Positions 12,036 through 22,551 of a stretch of 64,000 nt of DNA are shown here, piece after piece. Each line of letters begins with the position of its first letter. Within the stretch, counting starts at the first letter, position 1. The position numbers were made by a program, and so were the translations under genes. The notes beneath the pieces were generated by a model that ran no database searches, had not been told where the DNA came from, and was given only the letters and a program-made list of their open reading frames with translations. Location: assembly GCA_022419385.1 (NCBI GenBank), contig JAJUBI010000003.1, positions 3,410,001-3,474,000 on the forward strand. The letters are read 5' to 3'. The DNA comes from Paraconiothyrium sp. Pb-2020 (Eukaryota > Ascomycota > Dothideomycetes > Pleosporales > Didymosphaeriaceae).

Positions 12036-13159
12036 ATGAACCAACAGCTTCAGCAACTACATCAATGGCTCACACCAGGCGGTGGGCCTTCGGACCCAGA
12101 AGAGCCTGGCAGCTTTATGCACCTCTATGACACAGCCCCAGCTACCAACCCTCCTGCGTGGAATGCCTGCATCGACCCGCAGTATCTCTTCGCCCAGACC
12201 GCATCCTCAGGGCTTGTCCAGGAATCACCGACACGGTCCTCTAGAAACATCAAAGTCATCGCTGAGAAAACTCCTGGCGCGACGAGTCCCGAGAGGGTTC
12301 TTCCTAGCGCAACAGAAGTGAAGACAAATCTGCCCAACCTACAAGGTCCCTACAAAAGCGACACGCTGACTGGGGATATTCACGTGAAGAAAGGCGACAA
12401 GACGTGCCACTACTGTGGGAAATGCTTCGTAGGAGGGGCAGCTGCAGTGCGGAAGGTTGGAGCTCCAACTCATACTGGAAATTAAGTTGACCAAACCAGC
12501 ATATAAGAATCATTCACATTGAAAAGGGCAAGATGCATGGCAAGATACATTGTTCAAGCCCTGGTCGATCGAAGAAGATAGCGACTGAGGATGAAGTATC
12601 CATCAAAGCTAGACGCACACAGTACAGACTTGCGATGAGCCAGCCTCACTCAGTCGGTCTGACGAGATCATCCGGCTCAGCCTACGCTACAAGCCCGGAA
12701 CTCCGCGAACTACAAGACGATGTTTTAACACTAATGCAAGTAGGAAGCGCGCTCGACGCCCAAAGGAGGATAATCGCTCAACAACACAAGGAGATCGCCC
12801 TTTTGATTAACCGACGACGAGAAAGGCATCATGCTGTGATCCAGGCCCGTGAAGACCATTTCTTCCTCCAATGCGGTGGAGATGAATTTTTGTTGCATAC
12901 CACGACATTCCAATCCAAGCTTCAGATCACTGGGGAGAGAGCTGATTTCTCGTTCCCAACGATCAGTTACAAAGTACACAAACATGGTCTGCCCTTCCGA
13001 CTTTCAGTACCATTCAACGACAGTACCGTCGATCTTCAAGCACACACCTCTTGTAATGATTACTCGAAGTGTAATCTCTTCAGCATCAAGACCGCTACCT
13101 TAATGAGGAATCCTAATACTGATGAAGCGGAATTCACCCTTCACGAATCATTGCAGTGA
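12036..13159 (+). CDS. Unrecognised two-exon protein with C2H2-like finger and coiled coil (copy A)
   Basis: Exons 12036-12455 and 12533-13159 around a 77-nt phase-0 intron give 348 residues. I do not recognise the family. The splice joins the two halves of a finger-like motif: C124-x2-C127 before the junction and H142-x3-H146 after it, with F at the canonical position but a 14-residue spacing instead of 12. A heptad-like helix follows (about 196-240), then a C-terminal domain rich in beta-like segments. A diverged copy lies at 15242-16398. Extra splicing at the 3' end (GTGAGT at 13156) could replace the last residues. A DNA- or protein-binding nuclear role is only a guess. Confidence 0.6.
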
Positions 13160-14001
13160 GTAACACATACAATAACCCCGGAATCTCAATCTCGATGTAG
13201 CAACACTGAAGCGCACGCGAACAATATACATTGACAGAACTAACGTGTCCACAAGGACTTTCCTTTTTCAACATAAACCATGTCCACTAGAGCCTCTACC
13301 TATAACAGACTCCATAGACGCTGTCCCATGCAGCCTGAAAACACTGGTCTGTCCGTGTTGCTACAATGAAAGCGGACAACCACGCGATGCTGAGGTCTCA
13401 CAGTAATCGCGGATATATATGTATGTGTCGATGCATATAGCCATAGTACACAAGCTATGTGATCATTGAGATCAAGATGACCGTATTCGGGAATATATTC
13501 TCTTCCTTACCATGACCTGAATCGATCTGGCATAGTCACAATGATGGCACTCATTCAAGTCCTCTCACTGGCAGCCCACTGGTACACATCCGCTTCTGTC
13601 GAAGTGCTCTTGTCTCACGTCGTTGATGTTTTCGTCGTTGTTTTCAATGTGCGTATTAGCATTGTTTCTCGGGTTTCTGACTGTCGCTCAAACACACTAT
13701 AAGAGCACGACAGCCCCGCGAAATTCGATGCTTCTCTGCATGCGTATGCTAAATACTCAGAGGTAGCGGACGACACGCTTGTTAGTATTATTGTATTAAC
13801 GCGCCCCGCATCTCCGTCTCTCCGAAACTTTAGCTACCCCGCAGATTCCACTTGCAATCGGATACCGCTCGTATAAAGCCGTGCAGAGATGAAGCTGCTC
13901 TCGAAGTACTCCGACTACGTTACACAAGTCGTCGACACATTCCTGGTTTCTAATTGCCCCCTCTAAACCTCTAAAGATTGGGTAGATAGAGGAACTGGAC
14001 C
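13160..14001. other. Intergenic region between gene A and the hydrolase
   Basis: This stretch holds the 3' end of gene A and the presumed promoter of the hydrolase at 14002. I see no coding frame, and the composition is unremarkable. Confidence 0.45.
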
Positions 14002-14757
14002 ATGCCCACCAAGCCCACGATCCTCTTTGTCCCTGGCGCGTGGCACGTCCCAGAGAGCTACGACCTTGTCGCCGAGCAACTCCAGGCCGCAGGCTACCCG
14101 ACCATCTATGTCTCCTTGCCGTCAGTATCCTTGACGCCAATTGACACCTTTGAGCCAGACGTCGATGCGATCCGGGCCAAGCTTGAGCCTCTTGTCGAAG
14201 CAGGTTCCGACGTAGTCGTGGTCGCACATTCCTACGGCAGCATGCCGACCAACGAAGCCATCAAGGGACTTACTCGCGCCGACCGTGCGGCAGCCGGTCA
14301 AAAAGGCGGCGTGGCACACTACATCTTCTGCTCAGCCTTCATCACGTCCGTGGGGGTGTCCCTCATGGATGCGCTGCAAGGCAAAGATTTGCCGTGGTTC
14401 ATCGTATCGCCCGACAAAAAGGTTGTGCACCCGGATAATCCACGCGATATCTTTTATGCAGATCTGGACGATGCCACTGCTACGCGGTGGGTTGAGAGGC
14501 TGTTACCATTCAGCTATCAGACGTACTTCAGCAAGACGAGGTATGCGGCATATGTGGACGTGCCGAGCACGTTCATCTTTTGTACAGAGGACAAGGCGAT
14601 TCCGCCTCCTGTGCAGGAGATGATGGTTGCCGGCGCCGAACGGCAGGGCGCCAAGTTTGGACGGACGACAATAGGAGCGAGCCATTCACCTATGATTAGC
14701 CAGCCTGGCGAAGTTTTTGAGGCGATTAGAAAGGCAGCCGATTCGATTACCACTTAA
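14002..14757 (+). CDS. Alpha/beta-hydrolase fold esterase-like protein
   Basis: An intronless frame of 251 residues with no signal peptide, so probably cytosolic. The alpha/beta-hydrolase features are clear: the FVPGAWH oxyanion-side loop near residue 10, the nucleophile elbow AHSYG with Ser77, a late acidic residue in FCTEDKAIPP, and a C-terminal GASHSP carrying the catalytic His. This subgroup resembles small plant methyl-esterase/hydroxynitrile-lyase-like and bacterial EstC-type enzymes, so hydrolysis of a small ester is likely; the substrate cannot be read from sequence. It lies between the two copies of the A/B family, which suggests it was caught inside a local duplication or inserted there. 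Confidence 0.85.
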   Translation: MPTKPTILFVPGAWHVPESYDLVAEQLQAAGYPTIYVSLPSVSLTPIDTFEPDVDAIRAKLEPLVEAGSDVVVVAHSYGSMPTNEAIKGLTRADRAAAGQKGGVAHYIFCSAFITSVGVSLMDALQGKDLPWFIVSPDKKVVHPDNPRDIFYADLDDATATRWVERLLPFSYQTYFSKTRYAAYVDVPSTFIFCTEDKAIPPPVQEMMVAGAERQGAKFGRTTIGASHSPMISQPGEVFEAIRKAADSITT

Positions 14758-15241
14758 GATACAGGCAATGTATAGCATGTTCTCCAAGTCAGTTAATCGA
14801 TGGACCTCTTTCGCCAGGCGCGCTCACAGTCGCCTGAGTGTGTTGCAGTGTGTAAGCACGTATAACAGAATGAAGCTCACTTTGCCTCGGAGTAAGAGTG
14901 TGCCCTGGAGAAGGCTGCAGAACTTCAGCTCAATTATCTTAAGCCACCAGCCTCGAATCAAAATTTGACAATATTCAAAGAACTCCTGTGTCCCAAATGA
15001 CGTAGAAGGACACGGAAGTAGTATTCGCCCGGAAATGGTTAGCGCAAAATCGATTCAATACCTTTCCATGCACTGACAACTCAGCCTCGTGCGCTCTGCA
15101 GAGGATAAAACAAAGCTCATCATGGTGTTAAAACAACAGTCCTGATTCTCCTGTCCTCACTGCATCGAGCTTATATTTCGAGCTCTGCTTCTCCACATCT
15201 GCCACACGACATGAAAGTGCTGTTTCGATCCGAAAAGCGAA
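14758..15241. other. Intergenic region upstream of copy B
   Basis: This stretch contains the second full copy of the shared element (15002-15100). No coding frame is seen. Confidence 0.45.
15002..15100 (+). repeat. Shared upstream element, copy preceding gene B
   Basis: Aligns along its length with 11856-11945 and, in the core, with 11491-11533. It ends about 140 bases before the ATG at 15242, a position comparable to that in gene A. Confidence 0.65.
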
Positions 15242-16398
15242 ATGGACCAGCACTGTGAAAAATCCCAGCATGCTAATCTCTCGCTCACGAGCACCGAAAG
15301 CTTTCGTAAACCGAGTCTGGCAGCCTCATCCACTCGATGGCAACAATCAAGGGTTCGAAAATCCACCATGGGACGACTGCCAGGACCTGCGCCAGTACTT
15401 CACTCCAGTGCTGGCTTGATCAGAATCAACACAAGAAACAGGAGGCCTGTCTTCTCGGTCCCACGACCTTATGATCAGCATTTCTTCATTCACGGCGCAC
15501 TAGGCTTTGACGAAGAGCTGAGTCTGGGCGTGCAAAATCTCGACGTCAACACAGGGGTACCTGGCGCAATTTCACCGCTTGTACACAGTACTACACGGAT
15601 CGCTGCGGATCTGTCAACTCGGGAAAGTGCCAAACGTACTGATCCACTTCCAAGTGAGATCGACGTGAAGAAAGGCAAAGACATATGCCCATATTATCAG
15701 AAACACTATAGAGGGGGTAATGCTGCTGTGAGGAAGGTCCGTCGAGATCAGTCTACAAAAGGATTCAAACTTACTAACGTTAGCACATCAACACTATCCA
15801 CATTCAAAAGGGCAGGATGAACGTCAAGGTAATTGAGTCAAGGCCTGGTCGAGCAAAGACAGCGTCGGCTAAGCACCAGCCGTCGATCAACAAAGGACGC
15901 ACACAGCGCAAAGGTGTCAGATCTGCCTCAGCCTATGCAACCACTAAGGAGCTCCGCGAGCTTCGAATGGAGCTACTCTCCCTACGGCAAGCAACAAAGG
16001 TACTAGAGACCCAAAGGAAGATTGTTACTCATGAGCACGACGACATCGCCCGTGTGTCAACTGAAAGACGAACGACGTTCCACTCGATGATCGGAAGTAG
16101 CGACTTCCATTTCATGATCCAATGTGGCAGGTACGATTTCTTGTTACAGACCCCGTTTGGCCAGACGATGATGAATACAACGGAAGAATTTGCTCCAGCC
16201 GTCAGTTTCGATCTCACGGAGGGCAAAACTGGCCTCGCCGTTAGGTTCTTTGTTGATTTTGGGCTTCCCATGCGGTACGTGGACCACTGCCACTTGGTCA
16301 GAGGCCCCCCGGGAAAGCGGATGTTTTGTTTCTCCGATCCAGCAGTTGGTAAGTTATACGTATCCATGTCCAGCCGTAGCTTTTCTTTCGCAAGATAA
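15242..16398 (+). pseudogene. Diverged copy B of the two-exon finger/coiled-coil family, frame-broken in exon 1
   Basis: The 3' part (15817-16398, 193 codons) is open and collinear with gene A: SRPGRAK against SSPGRSK, SAYATTKELREL against SAYATSPELREL, then the same helix and beta-rich domain. The end of exon 1 also matches (DVKKGK then GGNAAVRK). Upstream, homology to A hops between three frames: the segment matching A's EPGSFMH, the one matching NPPxWxxC and the one matching VKKG lie in different frames, so indels have accumulated. The finger is damaged too: CHYC in A is CPYY here. No splice in the right phase joins the halves except with a weak donor. GTAAGT at 16349 could extend the 3' end. 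Probably a pseudogene; a shortened product cannot be excluded. Confidence 0.6.
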
Positions 16399-17354
16399 CA
16401 ACCAACCATACGAACTCTGATTTCCTCTATCGAGCTGGCGAACCATCAAGATACAACCCGACGAGAAATTTGGCATGAGGGTGGGAGCTCGCTACAGATG
16501 CACATAAAAGCAATTCAATTGTGTAAAAGTCAGGTCTGTAGCACAGGCCGTTTCCTGACCTCCTGTGCAGAGGTGCAAGTGTCACAGACAGTACTCTAGC
16601 GCACAGCATGTACGAAATATGCGGAAACGTCCTGACGTTGGCAGGACGTGTTCTCATATTGGATATTAGGCGGAAGATGAAAACTTCACGAGTTCCATGC
16701 TCGTGCACACTAAAGACGAAAACAATGACGAAAACACCGAAGATGCGAGACAAAAAACTTGAGAGCGACACAGATGCATGTTTCCATTCTAGCTTTCGTA
16801 TTGTGATCGATAGCGTTATGGGTGGATATCGTGGATGAACGCCATGGGAAGGTAGAGCGCACCGCCTCGCACCTGTCCAGAACGCTACTCCGTGCCCAAA
16901 TTGAGATGCTCTAGGACAAGGAGTCTGAGACAACAACATCATCACCCGGATGGTTGACTGATGGGAGAATTCTCTATACGAGCTTCGTCGGATATATACT
17001 CAAGCTCGGAATCATCGATCTCATCTTCTCTAAACTCCTCCTTAAATCATAACTTATCCAACGGCATGTCTCTATCCTCATAGACATCTTTCCATGAGAC
17101 TTAGGAGGATCATCGAGCCGACGCTACCTCCACGTGGATGGGGGATACATCCGTCATCATCGTCAACTCACACACCACGTGCCTGGGTGAGTCTCCTTGT
17201 TGACATAGTCAACGCACATACCAGAGCTCTCGATATGTAACAAACCAAGAAACGATAACTCCATAGCAATAATCTCGTGGTTGAGGGACCCCCGCTCAAA
17301 GTCATGCCAGCCCTATCGTACCTTCTTCACATCGTATCTTTCGCATCTGAGATC
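16399..17354. other. Intergenic region with a possible coding relic
   Basis: Most of this has no coding signal. On the minus strand, 17095-16942 reads as an acidic protein-like stretch interrupted by one TGA (see findings), possibly a relic. Confidence 0.35.
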
Positions 17355-18794
17355 CTATAATCGTACTTTCCTTGCGTCGCGAGGATGACTTTCCATGGGG
17401 CAATAGGGGCATTTGAAGCGCGTGCCTTTCGAGATGCGGTCAAGGGATTCTTGTGCTATGACGTGGCCGCAGGGCATCATCATGGGCGGGTTGGCGTCGG
17501 TTGATTGCTCTTTGGAAACGGGGCAGACGAATATGGAGTGGAAGTGGTAGGTTGGTGGGAGGGGAATCTCGACCTGTTCATCCATGTTAGTGACGTTCTC
17601 AATATACTGGTTAATAGACTCACCGGAAGCTCGTTCTGAGTTGTCCACTCTGTGCGCGTCTTCTCCATGATATTCTGCAGCTTCAGTAGATGCGGGAGTG
17701 CTATAGCGCCAGCCGTAGCAGCGATGTACAGCGGCGAATCGGCTGACAGTCCGAGCAGTGAGCAGAATTCGCGGGTAAAGGAGGTAGCAACTTCTTCCCA
17801 TGCCGTGTTATTGTGGAAATATCTCCGGTATGGCGAGTCCGCAACGTTCTGCCAGTATGCCATGGCACCTATGAGTTGTTGAATCTCGTGCGAGTATCTC
17901 CCTCTGAAGTGCGCAAACTCGCGCCGTGCGTATTCGTATGCCGCAAGCGGACCTTGTGGATCTTCTTCCATGGGCTCATCCTCATCGTCGAGCCCGTGAC
18001 CCACGAACAGACACACAAATTGTAGCCTGCATAATTCGAATTCTAGATTGCTTCCTCGCGCTTCTAATAGATCGCTTCGGTGTCGTGCCCACCGTATAGC
18101 CGGCTCAAGGTTTCTTTCTTGTCGCAGCTCGTGTAGTATGAGGTACATCTCCTGGAACTGTCCTTGAAGCTTTTCTGAATTGAAAGCTTCCTCTGCTAGA
18201 TCCGTTTCCCAAGAGTTATTCATCGAAGGATTCGGTGTGCTGGCGGTGGGTTCGGGACGTGGAGGGTTGCGGTGCGCTTCTTGGATAAAGGTGGACGCTA
18301 CCGAGAACTCGCCTTCGCGGAGCAAGTGCATCGAGATGGCGCGGTTGACGAGCTGCGGGTGCGAAGAAAGCGCATCGTTAGAGGCGGATGGGATCGGCTT
18401 GTCTTTGAACTTCTGTTGCTACGTCAATCCCCGCATGCTGTTACGACGCGCGGACTCAGCGTACCTTGTCCAGAGCTTTGCCATATTTGTTCAGGCCGGA
18501 ATATATAGGTTTGATGTCTTTCTGCGCTTGCTCGAGGCTCCTCTTCACAGGGTCTTGGAGCTTCGCGAGGGTTAGCGGTGTTGTCTGCGGGTCTACACGG
18601 GCATGGTCAGTCAGGTTTCATAGTTCACAGGCACGGCAAGGGCACGCACCCGCAGCGATCCTGTCCCGAGCTGTAGTGAGTAGATCGATAACGTTCTGGA
18701 CATCGTTGATGCTCGCCGAGAGGTTTGCCGACTTCTCCAGCACGTCCAACTGCTCCAGCAGCTCGTGCATGCCTGTCGGCGGCGGTGGCGCCAT
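17355..18794 (-). CDS. RMD5: GID/CTLH E3 ubiquitin ligase subunit Rmd5 (RING-Gid)
   Basis: Four exons (18794-18650, 18592-18465, 18418-17624, 17573-17355) with introns of 57, 46 and 50 nt give 428 residues, against 421 for yeast Rmd5. Rmd5/Gid2 is a RING subunit of the GID complex, which ubiquitinates gluconeogenic enzymes such as FBPase when glucose returns. The N-terminus is helical. A LisH/CTLH-type helical region contains HPQLVNRAISMHLLREGEFS and an acidic insert. The C-terminus has the characteristic incomplete RING: CPVSKEQ, then MMMPCGHVI, then KCPYCP. It is transcribed away from the STB6-like gene, with 471 bases between the two starts. Confidence 0.92.
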
Positions 18795-19265
18795 GATTCA
18801 GCGAGGGATGCGACTACAAGCGAAGGGCGTTAAGACTGTACAGAGCAGTGAAAGTATTCCAGTGGTGAATAGAGGACCAGAGAGCCCGTGTGGGCCATGC
18901 CGTGGTGAGGGTGCTGGTGTTGGGGTTGCGTGGGTAGAGCTCGGCGATCGGAGCAGGGATGTTGGCGTGTGACGTGTGGGGGAGGGAGAGAGGAAGGCGC
19001 GACCGCAGCCACAGCTCCGCGCCGGCCCGTCCTCAGCTTGTTCTCCGCTCAACTTCGACCAAATGCTAATCGACTTCGCGAAACATGCATAGCGCTCTGC
19101 TCCTACTTAGTCGCCATATTGCGTTCTGCCACCGGCTTGCGGGAGGACGCCGCGGTCTGACGTCGGAGGTTGCGCGCGCACCATGAAGCAGCTGCCACTC
19201 CTATAAAAGGACAACTCGTAAAGAGAGCAACGACACCAAGCTTGTGGCTGCAAGCAAAGGCCGGC
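18795..19265. promoter_or_regulatory. Shared divergent promoter of RMD5 and the STB6-like gene
   Basis: 471 bases separate the two opposed start codons, so regulatory sequence must be shared or interleaved. I can name no specific site with confidence. Confidence 0.45.
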
Positions 19266-21959
19266 ATGTCGTATAATCTGCCAACAATGACCGCGGCGCC
19301 GCGCGATATGGAAAAAGATAGGGAAAGGGAGAAAGATTACCGCAGACGACCACCTACATCTTCGCCCATCGACACCGAGCACACCCCCGTTGCGCCTGCT
19401 TTCAAGCACATGAAATCGAACGCTCCCGATTTGTCTAGAGTCACCACCGCCATCGACGACGACGTTACGCATTTGGCTTCTGCAACCCACCAACGCTTCG
19501 TCTTGACCGACAACGTCGCCGCTCGATATTTAGAAGAAGATGCCGCTACGCAGGTGCTGTCTCGCCGCGAGAAGCTCGAGGGATACGAAATATATCTGGT
19601 GGAGCAATGGGCATGCTCACGCATCCACCCAACCTTCATCATCACCAACTATACTGGAGATCCGAAGGACGTCGTTTACGGATATGTTCTTAGCGTGCCC
19701 AAAGATGAGACGCAGTGGTCGCCGCAGCTGAGGACCTATTTTAGAGCTTTGGATGAGTTTCATGCGCGAAGAAGAGATACAAGCCTAGGAACAATCATGG
19801 TTACGAATCTAAGCAGTTTCCCCTCGTCATTAACCATCATTCCCATACCAGACGGCGATCTGAAGAAGAACCGAGAGTACTTCTTCGTGAATGAAAATCT
19901 TAAAAGGCTTGGGTGTTCTGGTCGTACTGGAATCAAGCTTGCCCCAGCGAGTGGTGCCACGCAGGCAAAGTTCCACCAACTATACCGGACTAGCGACAAG
20001 ATTCCCCTAAACAGCTCAGTCATCGAATTGGTGAAGCTGTGTCAGGTCGCACTAGTGCTCTTTGGCAAGCTCGAGCCCGAGTATGCAGATGGTTTGTTGT
20101 GTGACGTGACGGAAAAAGCGATCAACGACTGGTGGGTCGAGTTTGGCAATGAGTACTACACAGTGGAGCCACACGACGGTGTCCTTGGCCCTACAACTGT
20201 CGCTGCCCTGCTTGGCATGCTTATGGGTGCACGTAACAGATTGCGAGCGTACAATGCACCTGTTTCTAAAGACGTATTCGACATTGAGAGTACCCGCCGA
20301 GGCATCTCCTACTTTCAGAAGGATCAGAGGATTGCGAAGACTCGTCAACTTGACCGGCAAACTCTAGAGCGACTGCGCCGCGCAACCGCTAAAGCTGCAA
20401 GCAAAGAGAGTTGGGCGGTACCGCGGGCATTCAAAGGTGCAGTAGCTGAACTTGGAGGGAAGGGCGGCGAAATGGTCATGGGCATGGTGGGGGCAGGTGA
20501 AAAGGCCGGAATCGCCGATATCGAAACCACAGACATTGATCGCTTCGTTGAGCTTGTATCCGGAGAGCGCTCGAAATGGCTATGGCATGGAAAACCTCGC
20601 AAGACGGGAAGTGGCGACATGTTCAGCCGTCTGCCTCGAGAAGAACGGTCGGCCTCACCGGACGATCGAGGTCCAACGCATATTGCGGGCCTCATTAAAA
20701 AAGAGTCGACGCTCGAAAGCCATAGCTTCTCGGCACGCGATAGTCGAGACGTTAAGCGCACTGATTCGCACCTTACAGTCGACGGTTTTGACAAAGAGAA
20801 AGACCCAAATTCCAAGCGCGCAGCCATAAAACGTGCTACAGAGAGAATCGAGACAGGTAGTGGTTTCCATCGCATCAAGGATGTGGTCGGCCGGCGCAAT
20901 CACCAACCCAAACCCTCCAAAGATGAGTCGCACCGTGACTCAATACATTTACAACATACCAAGTCAGACCTTTGGCCTCCGGCCTCTCAGAGCGCAAATG
21001 GAAGCATTACGCCAAAGATTACTGAGCCCAAACAGAATCACAATTTACAAGAAGCTGCGGCCGCACGTCGCACAGTGAGCAACTACGGTCCAACGATCAC
21101 AAAGGTCCTGACCGAAACGCCAACTGCATCAGCTAGCAACCTTGACTTGAGTCGGACGAGCAAACTCCAGTCGGATGGTGCCCTTGAATCGACAGCATCA
21201 ACGGCAGCAGACACCCAGGACGCATCCAAACCGCATACCACTGAGCCATCTATAGCAGGTTCCATCTACCACGGTATCGATCTCAACGACAAGCTTCCCG
21301 TCGACGAAACCCAGGAGATTCCTCCATTGCTTCGCCGGACCCAGAGCTCCGACCAACTCGATCCCTACCACCGGACGCACCGCAATGACGACTGGTGGCC
21401 GCGGCATCTTTCTTTCAGCATTGCAGAAGAAAGCGTATTGCGCTGGGAAAGCGTGGTGGCAATTGATCCCCTAGACCCAGATCAAAAGCAGGGCCTCCCT
21501 GAGGCTTTGGCTACTACAACGCTAGTCAGTGAGGAAGCGAAGAGATTACATCACAAGCTCGCTCTTCTATCGTCCCTTGACGCGCAATGGGCGACGTCGC
21601 ACATCGCCACTATAACATCCTTAGATGCTGCTGCCGAGCAAGACACCATGCAGCTCGACACGCTCTACTATCCAGCCCTCGAAAACTACCAGTCCCTACG
21701 TGAAGATGCGCATGAGATCATATCGAGTAATCGCGCGATCCTGCAGGAGCAAGTCAGGGATCTGACTATGTTGAGTGACAAACTGGAGTACGAGATAGGA
21801 AGTCTAAGAAGTAAGGTCGACGATGTAGAGGACGGCGTAGACGAATTAGAGCGTCTTGTCGAAGGTCTAGAAAGCAGGGTAGATGAAGTCGAAGGTATGC
21901 TTGGCGGTCTTAAAGAGGGTTGGCTTGGGTGGGCTTTACGGATGATTACAGGGTTATGA
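19266..21959 (+). CDS. STB6/STB2-like protein (Sin3-binding family) with C-terminal coiled coil
   Basis: A single exon of 897 residues from the ATG at 19266; the frame is open 32 codons further upstream without an ATG. The N-terminal third carries the conserved domain recognised from yeast Stb2/Stb6-like proteins: GYEIYLVEQWAC, FIITNYTGDP, VYGYVLSVP, and a helical block near WWVEFGNEYY. The middle (about 480-740) is polar and low in structure. The last 90 residues form long heptads ending in an amphipathic GWLGWALRMITGL. Stb2 and Stb6 were found as binders of the Sin3 corepressor in yeast; whether that holds in filamentous fungi is unproven. The family call rests on recall of the conserved block. 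Confidence 0.7.
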   Translation: MSYNLPTMTAAPRDMEKDREREKDYRRRPPTSSPIDTEHTPVAPAFKHMKSNAPDLSRVTTAIDDDVTHLASATHQRFVLTDNVAARYLEEDAATQVLSRREKLEGYEIYLVEQWACSRIHPTFIITNYTGDPKDVVYGYVLSVPKDETQWSPQLRTYFRALDEFHARRRDTSLGTIMVTNLSSFPSSLTIIPIPDGDLKKNREYFFVNENLKRLGCSGRTGIKLAPASGATQAKFHQLYRTSDKIPLNSSVIELVKLCQVALVLFGKLEPEYADGLLCDVTEKAINDWWVEFGNEYYTVEPHDGVLGPTTVAALLGMLMGARNRLRAYNAPVSKDVFDIESTRRGISYFQKDQRIAKTRQLDRQTLERLRRATAKAASKESWAVPRAFKGAVAELGGKGGEMVMGMVGAGEKAGIADIETTDIDRFVELVSGERSKWLWHGKPRKTGSGDMFSRLPREERSASPDDRGPTHIAGLIKKESTLESHSFSARDSRDVKRTDSHLTVDGFDKEKDPNSKRAAIKRATERIETGSGFHRIKDVVGRRNHQPKPSKDESHRDSIHLQHTKSDLWPPASQSANGSITPKITEPKQNHNLQEAAAARRTVSNYGPTITKVLTETPTASASNLDLSRTSKLQSDGALESTASTAADTQDASKPHTTEPSIAGSIYHGIDLNDKLPVDETQEIPPLLRRTQSSDQLDPYHRTHRNDDWWPRHLSFSIAEESVLRWESVVAIDPLDPDQKQGLPEALATTTLVSEEAKRLHHKLALLSSLDAQWATSHIATITSLDAAAEQDTMQLDTLYYPALENYQSLREDAHEIISSNRAILQEQVRDLTMLSDKLEYEIGSLRSKVDDVEDGVDELERLVEGLESRVDEVEGMLGGLKEGWLGWALRMITGL

Positions 21960-22551
21960 GACGGTGGAGATGTGTATAGATCTTCCCGGCTTATCAGGAG
22001 CGTGGAGTTGCAGGATTGACTTTCAATTTGTGGCAAGCTGCGCGCAGAACATTGCTGCGCACTTTATTTTGTACGTGCTAATATCAAATGATGTCGCTAA
22101 TGGGTCAACATCTAGCGATGTTCTTTTATTGTCACCTCCCTCGAACCTGTAGGGGCCATTCACTGCTATAGTTTAGAGAAAGAGGCACTGCAAACGGCCT
22201 TACGCACATCTGCTTTGGCCGACTCGCTTGGTTATGAGGTCCTTAAAGAGGTGGTGTGGTGTAGGTGCTCCACCGAGTATAGGGCCAAGCAGGTTATTTA
22301 CAAGAACCTCATTATATCATTCATCATCACCTCATCATGTGATGTGGTTATGTCCACGGGTGATGGAGAAACATAGCCTGATTATATAATAAGTACTGTA
22401 ACACGACCATGTCATGTGATAGAGACCTTCACTGGGACCCTGTTCATCTTAAAATTATATAAACAGCTTATGCTTTTTGAGATAGTCAACTTCTATACTA
22501 AAATAGCAGAAAATTCGCATTCATACTATTTTAGATATCTCTTGGTCAATA
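21960..22551. other. Intergenic, AT-rich towards its right end
   Basis: From about 22,240 the sequence becomes visibly AT-rich (runs such as TTATATCATTCATC). No coding frame is seen before the decayed gene that starts near 22,552. Confidence 0.45.

Noticed and set aside
16427..16945. 172-codon minus-strand frame
   Set aside because: No recognisable motif, no splice structure, and a competing frame on the other strand. It looks like chance.
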